A stretch of DNA of 64,000 nt, from NCBI RefSeq assembly GCF_018282095.1, contig NZ_CP074126.1:3990341-4054340 (forward strand), written 5' to 3'. A program made the position numbers and the translations under genes. The first letter of the stretch is position 1; the number at the start of each line of letters is the position of its first letter. The notes beneath the pieces are model-generated. The model made no database searches. It was not told where the DNA came from and saw only the letters and a program-made list of their open reading frames with translations. Below are positions 9,606-18,138 of this stretch, in pieces. The DNA is from Pseudovibrio brasiliensis (lineage in GTDB: Bacteria > Pseudomonadota > Alphaproteobacteria > Rhizobiales > Stappiaceae).

Positions 9606-10219
9606 TACGCAAGTTCCTTAAGGCCAAGGCGAATAAGTTTTTCAGCACTCGCATCCTCACCTGCTGTTTTCACAGCAGCTGCCACAGCAGCAGACGCCTG
9701 AGCAGGCTGGTAACCAAGATTGGAGAGCGCAGACACCGCATCCGCCACCGGACGAGAAGCCACATTCTCCGCAACGCTTTGGGAGACCGCGATCGTGTCA
9801 TCCTCAACAGAAGCAAAGGCCGGCGCCTTGTCCTTCAGCTCGGTCACAATACGCTCAGCAACGCGCTTACCAACACCTGGTGCGCGCGTGATCGCTGTTT
9901 TATCGCCCAGCGCAATCGCGTTCGCCACTTCAGAGGCTTTCATGATACCCAGAATGCCCAGCGCAACCTTGGCACCAACACCCTGAACGGTCATGAGAAT
10001 ACGGAACCATTCACGCTCGCTGTCCTCGGCAAAGCCAAACAGCTTGATCATGTCTTCACGCACCATGGTCTCAATGGCCAGCACAGCAGCTTCGCCCACA
10101 CGCGGCAACTGCTGCAACACGCGAGAAGGGCAATGCACCTGATAGCAAACGCCCTGCACATCCAGCAGCACGAAATCATCGCCGTAACTATCGACGACAC
10201 CCTTGAGTTTCCCGATCAT
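9605..10219 (-). CDS. ruvA: Holliday junction branch migration protein RuvA
   Basis: Tetrameric protein that binds the four-way junction and loads RuvB. The 204 aa product has an OB-fold N-terminus ([21 protein letters not shown]), the two helix-hairpin-helix motifs ([13 protein letters not shown] and [13 protein letters not shown]) and a C-terminal RuvB-binding domain ending LGLKELA. It overlaps ruvC by 4 bp (ATGA) and ruvB by 1 bp. Length is typical. Confidence 0.98.
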   Translation of the reverse strand: MIGKLKGVVDSYGDDFVLLDVQGVCYQVHCPSRVLQQLPRVGEAAVLAIETMVREDMIKLFGFAEDSEREWFRILMTVQGVGAKVALGILGIMKASEVANAIALGDKTAITRAPGVGKRVAERIVTELKDKAPAFASVEDDTIAVSQSVAENVASRPVADAVSALSNLGYQPAQASAAVAAAVKTAGEDASAEKLIRLGLKELA

Positions 10220-10737
10220 TTCAAAAGCGCCTCCGCTGCGGCCAGACGGCCCGTTACACTACCCCTGTGATGACTATGGCAGATCGCAATCGCCAGTGCA
10301 TCTGCCGCGTCGTCCGAATTAAACGTCGCCTTCGGCATCAACACCTTCACCATCATACGGATTTGTTCTTTTTCTGCATGCCCTGTTCCAACCACGGTCT
10401 TTTTCACTAGGTTGGGAGCATATTCTGAAACCACGAGATTGTGCAGAGATGGCACGAGCAGAGCGATGCCCCTCGCCTGTCCCAGTTTTAGGGTCGCCCC
10501 TGCATCCTTGTTCACGAACGTATTCTCAACAGCAGCTTCTGCCGGATCATAACGTTCAATCACTTCCTGCAAGCCGGTGTACAACTGCTTGAGTCGTTCT
10601 GCGAGAGAGTACTTGTTGTTGGATTGTATCGTGCCGCTGGCAATAAAGCTGACGCGATTACCTTTGGCATCAATAATGCCCCAACCGGTGTTCCTGAGAC
10701 CAGGGTCAACACCCATGATTCGAATTGAATGATCCAT
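10216..10737 (-). CDS. ruvC: Crossover junction endodeoxyribonuclease RuvC
   Basis: Holliday junction resolvase. The 173 aa product carries the RNase H-like acidic residues: Asp in [14 protein letters not shown] (residue 11), Glu in [11 protein letters not shown], and the C-terminal [14 protein letters not shown] pair. It is first in ruvCAB. Its start at 10737 gives an N-terminus about seven residues longer than the shortest family members; Met8 is an alternative. A partial LexA-like site lies immediately upstream. Confidence 0.98.
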   Translation of the reverse strand: MDHSIRIMGVDPGLRNTGWGIIDAKGNRVSFIASGTIQSNNKYSLAERLKQLYTGLQEVIERYDPAEAAVENTFVNKDAGATLKLGQARGIALLVPSLHNLVVSEYAPNLVKKTVVGTGHAEKEQIRMMVKVLMPKATFNSDDAADALAIAICHSHHRGSVTGRLAAAEALLK

Positions 10738-10738
10738 A

Positions 10739-10753
10739 GAACAAACCGGTAAC
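10739..10753 (-). promoter_or_regulatory. Possible degenerate LexA (SOS) site upstream of ruvC
   Basis: On the minus strand GTTA-N7-GTTC occurs 2 bp before the ruvC start, one base off the alphaproteobacterial LexA consensus GTTC-N7-GTTC. ruvCAB is a known SOS target in many bacteria. The site is very close to the start codon, which would need a short leader, so this is only suggestive. Confidence 0.3.
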
Positions 10754-10860
10754 GAAAAATCTCCGAAGACGCTAGCCGCTAACGAAAACCAGAGGCTTAA
10801 TCCGCAAAATTTCAGGAGTAATCCACGCGTTCCTGCGTGAGTTCTTATTTAGGACCCGCA

Positions 10861-11616
10861 ATGATTGAAGCCCTCTACGCACACTCAGCCTTACAGTTGT
10901 CTCTGGTCGCAGGGGCCATCCTTTTGGCAGGTTTGATGCGCGGGTTCGCAGGCTTTGGGTCGGGCATGGTCTGGATACCTCTGGCCGCTCTGGTCATCGG
11001 GCCAAAGCTCGCCGCAGCCACACTTCTCATTCTCGATACCCTCATTGCCCTGCCTCTTATCTTCCCGGCAACCAAGCTGTGCCGATGGAAAAGCGTCCTG
11101 CCAGCGGCAGCCGGAGCAATCCTCGCCGTCTCCGTCGGAGCATGGATCCTCGCCAACGCACCGCCCATCGTCTTGCATTGGGGTATCTCTATTGTTGTCT
11201 TCGCGCTTCTGGCAGTGCTCATGTCCAACTGGACCTACTCTGAAGAACCCACCCGCAATCAAAACCTCGGCGTTGGGGCGCTCTCAGGCCTGCTTGGCGG
11301 CTTCAGCCAAATGCCCTCCATTCCCATCTACACTCTCTGGGCAGCTGGCCCCCATCCGCAGAACATCATCCGCGCCAACATGATCGTGTTTATCGCGATT
11401 GCCGATGCCTCTGCCTATGCCTCCTATGCGTACAACGGCCTGTTCACGAAAGAGCTCATTCCCGTCCTGCTCATCACTGGCCCCATCTACCTGGGCTGCT
11501 TGATGTTTGGTGCGAAAGCCTTCAACAAAGCACCTCCAACCTATTTCAAATGGGCAGCCAAGGGCATCATCTTCCTTGCAGCAGTCGTTTCACTGCCATT
11601 CTTCCACGATCTGTAG
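10861..11616 (+). CDS. TauE/SafE family sulfite/anion exporter (paralogue 1)
   Basis: Polytopic inner-membrane protein of the TauE/SafE (DUF81) family, which exports sulfite, sulfoacetate or other small organic anions; the substrate here is unknown. About 251 aa, with the family repeat GLMRGFAGFGSGMVWIPL near the N-terminus and LLGGFSQMPSIPIY in the second half, and roughly eight hydrophobic segments. An in-frame GTG at 10837 exists, but the ATG at 10861 has AGGA seven bases upstream and is preferred. It is followed by a close paralogue at 11804 and then an Lrp-type regulator. Confidence 0.9.
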   Translation: MIEALYAHSALQLSLVAGAILLAGLMRGFAGFGSGMVWIPLAALVIGPKLAAATLLILDTLIALPLIFPATKLCRWKSVLPAAAGAILAVSVGAWILANAPPIVLHWGISIVVFALLAVLMSNWTYSEEPTRNQNLGVGALSGLLGGFSQMPSIPIYTLWAAGPHPQNIIRANMIVFIAIADASAYASYAYNGLFTKELIPVLLITGPIYLGCLMFGAKAFNKAPPTYFKWAAKGIIFLAAVVSLPFFHDL

Positions 11617-11803
11617 CTGTAACCGCCTCAACTATTTTTCCGCAGTTTCCCAAGGCTTAAGCGAGAATAAGAGGCTCCAGACAAAGGTAATTGAGAAATT
11701 CTCGACAATTCGGCCATTCGTCCTGATTGGAGGAAGGCGCCTTCGTAATTTATAGTCCGCACAACTAGGAAGCCTTAAACCGACCTTCTCAGCAGAGGCA
11801 TAG

Positions 11804-12565
11804 ATGCTCCCAGACGTCGCAGGACTCGAATCCCCGGCCTTCTTGATGGTGTGCGCAACCATAGCGCTCGCCGGGTTGACTCGTGGCTTCGCAGGCTTCG
11901 GCGCAGCGATGATCTACATGCCCATCGCCTCCGCCATTATGGACCCAAAACTGGCCGCAGCTTCACTCCTTCTGGTCGATGCAACTATCTCTCTGCCCAT
12001 GGTCGTCTCCGCCACCAAAATCTGCGATTGGAGAACCGTTCTGCCTGCAGCAGGCGGAGCCGTCGTCACTGTTTCCATCGGCGCATGGGTGCTCACCAAT
12101 GCAGACCCATACGTTCTGCGCTGGGTGCTGTCTTGTGTTGTCCTTGTTCTGCTCGCCGTTCTGGTCTCTGGCTGGCGTTACACCAAGGCACCAAACAAAC
12201 GCACCTCCTTCGGTGTTGGTGCTGTCTCCGGCCTTCTCGGCGGCATGACACAGCTGGCTGGCCCTCCAGTCATCACCTATTGGATGTCAGGCCCTCTGCC
12301 CGTCAGCGTCATACGCGCCAACCTGATCACCTACTTCTTCTTCACCAGCTTCGGCTCCTTTGCAGCCTTCTGGTGGAACGGCCTGATCACACAGGAACTT
12401 CTGCTTCTCTCACTACTGATCTGCCCGGCCTATGGCCTGAGCATCTATCTGGGAGCCAAAGGTTTCTCCAAATCCAGCGGCAAGTCTTATCGCCTGCTCG
12501 CTTACACACTCATCTTGGGAGCTGCCATCACAAGCATGCCTATTTTGGATGGAATTCTCAGATGA
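11804..12565 (+). CDS. TauE/SafE family sulfite/anion exporter (paralogue 2)
   Basis: Second member of the tandem pair, 253 aa. It shares with the first gene the motifs LTRGFAGFGAAMIYMPI, ATKICDWRTVLPAAGGA and SGLLGGMTQLAGPPVI. Unlike paralogue 1 it keeps the canonical GPPV after the second glycine-rich motif, where paralogue 1 has MPSI. About eight hydrophobic segments. AGAGG lies upstream of the ATG. The divergence between the two copies suggests different substrates after a duplication. The downstream Lrp-type gene on the same strand may control the pair. Confidence 0.9.
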   Translation: MLPDVAGLESPAFLMVCATIALAGLTRGFAGFGAAMIYMPIASAIMDPKLAAASLLLVDATISLPMVVSATKICDWRTVLPAAGGAVVTVSIGAWVLTNADPYVLRWVLSCVVLVLLAVLVSGWRYTKAPNKRTSFGVGAVSGLLGGMTQLAGPPVITYWMSGPLPVSVIRANLITYFFFTSFGSFAAFWWNGLITQELLLLSLLICPAYGLSIYLGAKGFSKSSGKSYRLLAYTLILGAAITSMPILDGILR

Positions 12566-12694
12566 CCCACTAGTTCACATGCACTGAAAAAGAGCTGCAA
12601 GAAGCGTCAAACAAACAGCACAGCTTGCGAAACTTGGCAAAAGGCCGTAGTTTCCGCAATAATATCCCTAGAAACAGACGAAAAATACAGATTT

Positions 12695-13192
12695 ATGCCA
12701 AAATCATCGCTCGACAAGATTGACCTCGAAATCCTGAAAAACCTTCAGGAAGACGGACGCCTGACCAACGTAGAACTGGCAGGCAAAGTTGCTCTGTCAC
12801 CCTCCCCGTGCCTGCGCCGCGTCAAAAACCTTGAAGACAGCGGTGTAATCAACGGTTATCAGGCCTCCGTCAACCGCAAGACAGTTGGCCTCGGCATGAC
12901 CGTGTTTGTGGAGATGCGTGTTGGCAAGCAGAGCAAAGCGCAGATCATGTCTATCATTGAGCGCGTCACCTCTCAGCCAGAAGTCGTCTCCTGTCATCTA
13001 GTCTCCGGTCAGTCCGATATTCTTGCTGAAATCGTTGTCCCGACACTGGAAGCCTACGATGTCTTCCTCTCAGACTTCCTGATGTCACTGGATGGTGTCG
13101 AGGACGTACGCTCCAACTTTGCGATCCGTACGCTGAAGGCCAACGGTGCACTGCCACTGCAGCATCTGGAATCCATCGTCGACAACGATTGA
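12695..13192 (+). CDS. Lrp/AsnC family transcriptional regulator
   Basis: Feast/famine DNA-binding protein. The 165 aa product has an N-terminal winged helix-turn-helix (LDKIDLEILKNLQEDGRLTNVELAGKVALSPSPCLRRVKNLE, about residues 6-47) followed by the RAM effector domain from about residue 70, with the VVSCHLVSGQSDILAEIV strand pair. Targets cannot be read from sequence. Proximity to the TauE/SafE pair (130 bp after paralogue 2) suggests it may sense an amino acid or amino-acid-derived anion exported by them. It converges with the membrane protein at 13197, only 4 bp apart. Confidence 0.93.
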   Translation: MPKSSLDKIDLEILKNLQEDGRLTNVELAGKVALSPSPCLRRVKNLEDSGVINGYQASVNRKTVGLGMTVFVEMRVGKQSKAQIMSIIERVTSQPEVVSCHLVSGQSDILAEIVVPTLEAYDVFLSDFLMSLDGVEDVRSNFAIRTLKANGALPLQHLESIVDND

Positions 13193-13196
13193 TCTG

Positions 13197-13784
13197 TCAG
13201 GGCGCATCCTCGTTTTTGCCAGACCCGGTCACGATCTGCGCCATGCTGACAAGCTCGGAAATTCTGTCCTGAAGGAAGTTGCTGTTTTGAGCGATGAGCA
13301 GCATCTGCCTTTGGACAAGACAAAACACATAAGCACCTATGCAAAGCCCCAGCCCAAGGATGGAAAGGGGCTGTCCGAGCAAACCAAGGGAAATATAAAG
13401 CAACGGTGGGAACACGGTCACCGTGACCGAACACAGCGACACCCACCATTCCCCCTTGTGAAACCCATTGATCGGCATCGTCAGGATAGCCGCCGTCGCA
13501 ATCAGGCACCGCTCTTTCATTCCCCGCGCGATATTCACCGCCTGCCGCAGATAAAGTGCCGTGAGCACTCCTGCCACCGCCAGCACATAAGGCGCGCTGA
13601 CAACGCAGAACTCATAGACCCGTGCCACCAACGGCGCCCGTTCCTCCCAAACACCAGAGGGCGTTTCCAGAACCGCACCAATCACAAGCAGAGCTGCATA
13701 CCCAATCGCCAGCAAATGCAACCGCCACGCTGAGCCAATGGCGTGTTCAATCACACGAACCTTATCACTTTCCTCACTCACCAC
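13197..13784 (-). CDS. Hypothetical multi-pass membrane protein
   Basis: 195 aa product not assigned to a known family. Hydrophobic segments occur at about residues 22-42, 62-82, 92-108 (shorter), 112-133 and 138-157, suggesting four to five membrane helices, then a cytosolic tail with a charged end (GSGKNEDAP). It converges with the Lrp-type regulator and is separated from yebC by a terminator. Nothing around it indicates a function. The frame is clean and codon use matches neighbours, so it is probably a real gene. Confidence 0.7.
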   Translation of the reverse strand: MVSEESDKVRVIEHAIGSAWRLHLLAIGYAALLVIGAVLETPSGVWEERAPLVARVYEFCVVSAPYVLAVAGVLTALYLRQAVNIARGMKERCLIATAAILTMPINGFHKGEWWVSLCSVTVTVFPPLLYISLGLLGQPLSILGLGLCIGAYVFCLVQRQMLLIAQNSNFLQDRISELVSMAQIVTGSGKNEDAP

Positions 13785-13877
13785 CCTGCCTCAAGTCCAC
13801 CCCAGATCCAGAAAGGTTTTCACAGTGGCACAGTGAAGCCAACTCCACTGAAATCGGGGGCCTGCCAGAAGCAGACA

Positions 13878-13911
13878 CAAAAAAGGCGGCACGCAAAACG
13901 TACCGCCTTTA
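13878..13911 (-). terminator. Rho-independent terminator after yebC
   Basis: Minus strand AAAGGCGG and CCGCCTTT form an 8 bp stem around a 13-nt loop (itself with ACG/CGT pairing), followed by TTTTTT. It lies about 25 bp after the yebC stop. Confidence 0.85.
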
Positions 13912-13934
13912 GAAAACTCAATTGGAAAGTGGGA

Positions 13935-14678
13935 TTAGCCCAGCTTTGCCAGAACGTCCTCTGGAATGTCGAAGTTAGAAAAGACGTTCTGTACGTCGTC
14001 GTCATCTTCCAGCGCGTCCATCAGCTTCATGATGGTGCCAGCTTTTTCTTCATTCACTTCCACCAGGTTCTGCGGCTTCCAGATGGTCTTCACAGACTCA
14101 GCTTCACCCAGAGCGTCTTCCAGTGCCTTGGAAACTTCAGAAAGATCTTCAAACGCACAGATGATGGTGTGAGCTTCTTCATCGCTCTCAACGTCATCAG
14201 CGCCAGCTTCAATACCAGCTTCCATCACAGTGTCCGCATCGCCAGCTTCTGGCTTGTAAACCAGCTCGCCAACGCGATCGAACATGAAGGAAACAGAACC
14301 TGTCTCACCCATGGAACCACCGTATTTGGTGAAGTAGGAGCGGACGTTTGCAGCAGAGCGGTTTTTGTTGTCAGTCAGCACTTCAACAATGATCGCGGTG
14401 CCGCCTGGGCCATAACCTTCATAACGGATTTCGGTGTAATCAGCACCGTCGCCGCCCTGAGATTTAGCAATCGCGCGGGCGATGTTGTCTTTCGGCATGG
14501 ACTGACCCTTCGCGTTCTGCACAGCAAGGCGCAGGCGTGGGTTCTTGTCCGGGTCAGGATCACCCATCTTCGCAGCAACGGTAATCTCTTTGGAAAGGCG
14601 AGAGAAAAGCTTGGAACGTACAGCATCCTGACGTCCCTTGCGGTGCATGATGTTTTTGAATTTTGAATGTCCGGCCAT
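13935..14678 (-). CDS. yebC: YebC/PmpR family regulatory or ribosome-rescue protein
   Basis: 247 aa member of the YebC/TACO1 family, described both as a DNA-binding regulator and, more recently, as a factor that helps ribosomes through proline-rich stretches. The start [19 protein letters not shown] is the family signature, so the ATG at 14678 is chosen over an upstream in-frame ATG at 14735. Acidic domain II and III segments follow ([35 protein letters not shown]). It stands with the YmdB-like gene upstream on the same strand, near ruvCAB as in many bacteria. Confidence 0.97.
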   Translation of the reverse strand: MAGHSKFKNIMHRKGRQDAVRSKLFSRLSKEITVAAKMGDPDPDKNPRLRLAVQNAKGQSMPKDNIARAIAKSQGGDGADYTEIRYEGYGPGGTAIIVEVLTDNKNRSAANVRSYFTKYGGSMGETGSVSFMFDRVGELVYKPEAGDADTVMEAGIEAGADDVESDEEAHTIICAFEDLSEVSKALEDALGEAESVKTIWKPQNLVEVNEEKAGTIMKLMDALEDDDDVQNVFSNFDIPEDVLAKLG

Positions 14679-14905
14679 AGGTCTTCCCGGCTTGTGTTTA
14701 GAATAAAACTGGTAGCTCAAAGGAGCGCTCACCAAGCCGCTGATAGCTTGGACAGCGCTCTCCCCGACACGGCATTCGTGTCACGTCGAGCAAATTTGAT
14801 GAAAGCTTATAAGCCGCTTACACGACAAAATCCAGAGCAAGAAACAGCGAGATTTGCCGCGTACTTACTCTTCCTCATCATTCACCGTATAAGCTCATCG
14901 CCTGA

Positions 14906-15748
14906 TTAAGCGTAGCTGTCTGCAGCGCTCGGCCAGAATGGCGGAATAATCTGCGACAAACGCCCTCCAAGACGAACCGGAGAAACATTCACAGCAAGGC
15001 CAGTCCGGTCATCCGTCTCAACCGCCACACCACAAATGGTTGCCTCACCCAGCGCAGGCGTAAAGCGTGCACCATTCATCTTGCGCAGGAAGCGATTGAC
15101 CGGCTCTTCCTTATCCATGCCCAGCACGGAATCATAATCACCGCACATACCAGCGTCAGACATGTACGCCGTACCGCCGACGAGAACCTGATGGTCAGCA
15201 GTTGGAACGTGGGTATGCGTGCCAACAACCAGAGAAGCACGACCATCACAGAAGTGACCCATCGCCTGCTTTTCGGAGGTCGCTTCAGCGTGCATATCAA
15301 TGATGATCGCATCTGCCACAGCGCCCAGCGGGCAGTCAGCCAGAATTTTGTCGATAGCAGCAAACGGGCAATCCAGCGCGTCCATGTAAACGCGGCCCAT
15401 CACGTTCACCACCAGCACATCAGCACCATTTTTCGCCCGGTAAAGGTTGGCCCCTTTACCCGGAGTGCCTGCCGGATAGTTCGCAGGGCGCAGCAACTGG
15501 TTCTGACGTTCAATGTAAACAAGCGTGTCGCGCTGATCCCAGATGTGGTTGCCGGTTGTTACAACATCAGCACCTGCATCCAGCACGTTCTGGAGAATTT
15601 CTTCGGTGATACCAAAGCCTGCTGCGGAGTTCTCGCCATTCACGACGACGAAGTCCAGTTGGTTGTCTTCCACGAGTTGGGGCAGTTCATCAATCACGGC
15701 ATTGCGGCCAGCACGCCCAACCAGATCCCCAAGAAACAGCAGCTGCAT
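14906..15748 (-). CDS. YmdB/TIGR00282 family metallophosphoesterase
   Basis: 280 aa calcineurin-like phosphoesterase. In Bacillus the YmdB relative hydrolyses cyclic nucleotides (2',3' and 3',5' cNMP). Metal-binding motifs are visible: FLGDLVGRAGR at the N-terminus, VVNGENSAAGFG, TTGNHIWDQ, IIDMHAEATSEKQAMG, and VVGTHTHVPTAD. All expected His, Asp and Asn ligands appear present. It lies upstream of yebC and downstream of the 5-FCL gene on the same strand, with gaps over 130 bp, so each may have its own promoter. Confidence 0.93.
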   Translation of the reverse strand: MQLLFLGDLVGRAGRNAVIDELPQLVEDNQLDFVVVNGENSAAGFGITEEILQNVLDAGADVVTTGNHIWDQRDTLVYIERQNQLLRPANYPAGTPGKGANLYRAKNGADVLVVNVMGRVYMDALDCPFAAIDKILADCPLGAVADAIIIDMHAEATSEKQAMGHFCDGRASLVVGTHTHVPTADHQVLVGGTAYMSDAGMCGDYDSVLGMDKEEPVNRFLRKMNGARFTPALGEATICGVAVETDDRTGLAVNVSPVRLGGRLSQIIPPFWPSAADSYA

Positions 15749-15887
15749 CTATACACCCTTTCAAGCGTATTCCCGACCTAAGGTAATGTAATGAAAGAAT
15801 ACGCGCACATCTTTTGGATCAAAGCAGATCTGATGGCCACCACGCGCGCCCTAAGAAGAACACGCCAGAGGCCACAGGCAACTTGCT

Positions 15888-16481
15888 TTAATCTCCTGCT
15901 TTAAGAAGCCCACGATCTGTCAGGATACCATCCAGCTGACGATCATGCGGTTCCATCGGAACCTCTTCTACCTCTTGAACAGCAAATGCAACCCCAATCG
16001 CAGTCAGATCGGTAAGTTTTTCCAAATCACTCAATGCACGGTCGTAAAAACCTTTGCCATATCCGATCCGGTTGCAGTTCCGATCAAAAGCAGACAGCGG
16101 AACCAGCACCACATTCGGGTGCACAACCTCCGCCTCTGGGCCCGGCGCCATGCTGCCAAACCCCGCAGGTTCCAGCGGACCGCCCTTCTCAAGGCGACGG
16201 AAGACAAGATCATCACCTGTCACAACAGGAAGACAAAGAGAACTGCCAGCGTTGGCCAGTGCATCCATCAGAGGACGCGGATCAACCTCATCTCGAATAG
16301 GCCAGAACCCGGCAATCACCGACCCCGGCTCAACACCAAGCTCTTCTACAAAGTCGACAAGAGCCAGCGACCGCTCAATCCGTTCAACAGGAGAAAGCGT
16401 AGCCCTAGCCGCAAGTCCGGCTTTCCGCACTTCACGCTTGGCCAGCTTAAGCTCGTCATTCTCAATGTCCTGGGAAGTCAA
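15888..16481 (-). CDS. 5-formyltetrahydrofolate cyclo-ligase
   Basis: Cytosolic enzyme that converts 5-formyl-THF to 5,10-methenyl-THF using ATP (YgfA/FAU family). The product, about 197 aa, has KREVRKAGLAAR near the start, the substrate loop FWPIRDEVDPRPL and the C-terminal ATP-binding GYGKGFYDR motif. The frame extends to a GTG at 16493, but a TTG at 16481 has GAGGTG six bases upstream and is preferred. It follows the 6S RNA gene on the same strand, the ssrS-ygfA order conserved across proteobacteria. Confidence 0.92.
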   Translation of the reverse strand: MTSQDIENDELKLAKREVRKAGLAARATLSPVERIERSLALVDFVEELGVEPGSVIAGFWPIRDEVDPRPLMDALANAGSSLCLPVVTGDDLVFRRLEKGGPLEPAGFGSMAPGPEAEVVHPNVVLVPLSAFDRNCNRIGYGKGFYDRALSDLEKLTDLTAIGVAFAVQEVEEVPMEPHDRQLDGILTDRGLLKAGD

Positions 16482-16591
16482 TACGCACCTCACTTACAAT
16501 CACTTGAGTGCATTATGGTGCAGCCCGCGCAAAATCGCAAAGCAAGAGCCTATCACGCTGTAGAGAGGAAAAACAAAAAAGAGAAGGGCGT

Positions 16592-16752
16592 GCCACAACA
16601 GCCGTTGGAGAATGTGCAATCCCGGAGAACCTACAATGTAGGTGGGCGCCGTGTCCCCAAGCCCACGAGCGAGGGAAGGAACAGCTCCCTAAGGAATGCG
16701 TAAGGCCCCGGGGATATGTGTCTCCTGACGAACCGCGCAGCAACGCAATGGC
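16592..16752 (-). ncRNA. ssrS: 6S RNA (RNA polymerase sigma70-holoenzyme regulator)
   Basis: Small RNA that mimics an open promoter and sequesters housekeeping RNA polymerase. Located between zapA and the 5-FCL gene, as in many proteobacteria. On the minus strand the 5' part reads GCCATTGCGTTG and pairs in part with the 3' part CAACGGCTGTTGTGGC. The interior carries alphaproteobacterial 6S-like blocks ATCCCCGGGGCCTTACGC, GGGGACACGGCGCCCACC and GTTCTCCGGGATTG. A TATATG -10-like hexamer lies at 16754-16759 and a T-rich stretch follows the 3' end. The ends are estimated from pairing, so may be off by about ten bases. No ORF fits here. Confidence 0.88.
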
Positions 16753-16845
16753 TCATATAGGCCACAGCGACTGGAATTACCAGTCCTCTTGAGCAGCCTT
16801 TGTTAAATTTCAAAAGAATGCTTCCAAGCCGATCAACTGCCCGGA

Positions 16846-17283
16846 TTACGCTGCGCTTTCTTCTTCGCGCAGCTCATTGTCCAGATCCGCACCAAGCTGC
16901 TCAATCTTGTCTGCGCTCTCCAGCAGGCGCGCGACAACCTTGGCTTCTTTCTCGCGGTGTTCCGCTTCAAGTGCCTCAATGCGGCTCAGATAGCGCTGCT
17001 CCTGTGCAGCCAGACGCTCTTCAACAGACGCTTCTGCCTTGCCGAGCTCTTCAATCCGCCCTTCCGCAGCTTTCAGCTTGCGCTCCACTTCAGCCAGATG
17101 GTCCGTCACCATAATGCCCGCCATCACAGTCAGACGCTGATCGCCAATCTCGCCAAAATTCTCTCTCAGGCTACTGATGCTGTCGTCAAAACGCTGAGCA
17201 AGACCGAGCAGACGCTCTTCCTCACCGTCATCACACGCCATACGAAAGCTGCGATCATTGATTGTTACTGTAATTTGCGCCAT
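16846..17283 (-). CDS. zapA: Cell division protein ZapA
   Basis: FtsZ-ring-associated protein that crosslinks FtsZ filaments. The 145 aa product starts MAQITVTINDRSFRMACDD, the usual ZapA beta-strand opening, followed by LLGLAQRFDDSISSL and AGIMVTDHLAEVERK, then a long coiled coil rich in Glu, Ala and Leu. It is longer than E. coli ZapA because of the extended C-terminal coil. It lies 5 bp after the DUF4164 gene and upstream of 6S RNA. Confidence 0.93.
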   Translation of the reverse strand: MAQITVTINDRSFRMACDDGEEERLLGLAQRFDDSISSLRENFGEIGDQRLTVMAGIMVTDHLAEVERKLKAAEGRIEELGKAEASVEERLAAQEQRYLSRIEALEAEHREKEAKVVARLLESADKIEQLGADLDNELREEESAA

Positions 17284-17288
17284 TGATC

Positions 17289-17570
17289 TTAGCTCTCCTG
17301 TCCTTCGAGAACAGTACGTATGGATTCCATGGCAGCAACAAGGCGGCGCGAAACATCTTTGTTGACATCTTCAAGCCGCGAACCACGCGCTTCGGCCTGA
17401 TCAAGCTTCGCAGCCAACTGTGTGCGATCCTCACCAATTCTTTGCAGGTCGTTCTCTAGCGCATCAAGGGTCTTGTCACGGGACGTCCTGCGATGAAGCG
17501 CGCCTTCTAGCTTCGTGATGGAGGCAGAAATACGATCCAGCGCCTGATCCAGATCTTGCCCACTATCCAT
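17289..17570 (-). CDS. DUF4164 family coiled-coil protein
   Basis: Small acidic coiled-coil protein of about 93 aa: LDQALDRISASITKLEGAL, then a heptad-rich stretch to residue 90. Members of this family sit directly upstream of zapA in alphaproteobacteria, which suggests a division-related role; none is established. The frame is open from ATG 17585, but the ATG at 17570 has AGAGG five bases upstream and is preferred. It is divergent from tkt. Confidence 0.85.
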   Translation of the reverse strand: MDSGQDLDQALDRISASITKLEGALHRRTSRDKTLDALENDLQRIGEDRTQLAAKLDQAEARGSRLEDVNKDVSRRLVAAMESIRTVLEGQES

Positions 17571-17585
17571 CTTCACCTCTGACAT

Positions 17586-18138
17586 CTACCTGTATCCGTA
17601 CTCACCAAACATCGATCACCCGAGAAATGGCAACTCGACCCTATCCCGTCTAGGGAAGCGGAAGACAATTATCCATTAGCTCGAGGGAATCGTCGAGCTT
17701 TATTCACATCATATCTGAGGAATAAGCGAGAACCATCTCATTTATCAGTGATTACAGAACTTGCAATCGCCTTCGACTCGGAAATTTACTCCGCGCAACA
17801 TTAGTGAACAAAATACAAGCTTCGCCTCTATAAAAATCTAATGCAGGCGTATTTTACGCTAAGCAAATTCACTCATTTAAGAGCCCTTGGCAACATAACT
17901 TATGTTGACAAATGCTATTCAAATTTCAAAAGCGCTCAACTTACGCAATAAACGGCGCCTGATGAGCTCAGTTTCATTGACTCAACTCTCTGACCTGCTA
18001 TGTCTCCTTCCGTTATTCGTTCGTAGACAACTGCCAATTCGCATTAGTCTGGGGCAAAGACTATGGCAACTGTCGTCGAATTTACACTAGCTAATGGTAA
18101 AGAACCGGCTGCCCGGCCGGGTCGACAGCGGGAATAAG
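17586..18138. other. Intergenic region between the zapA group and tkt
   Basis: About 550 bp without a convincing gene. It is AT-rich in the middle (17700-17960), so it should hold the divergent promoters of the zapA transcript and of tkt. A perfect 10 bp palindrome CCCGGCCGGG (18112-18121) sits just before tkt and might be a regulator site or part of the mRNA leader. A 62-codon frame at 17902 has no family features and was not called. Confidence 0.5.

Noticed and set aside
17902-18090. 62-codon plus-strand frame before tkt
   Set aside because: No start signal or family features; better explained as the tkt promoter and leader region.
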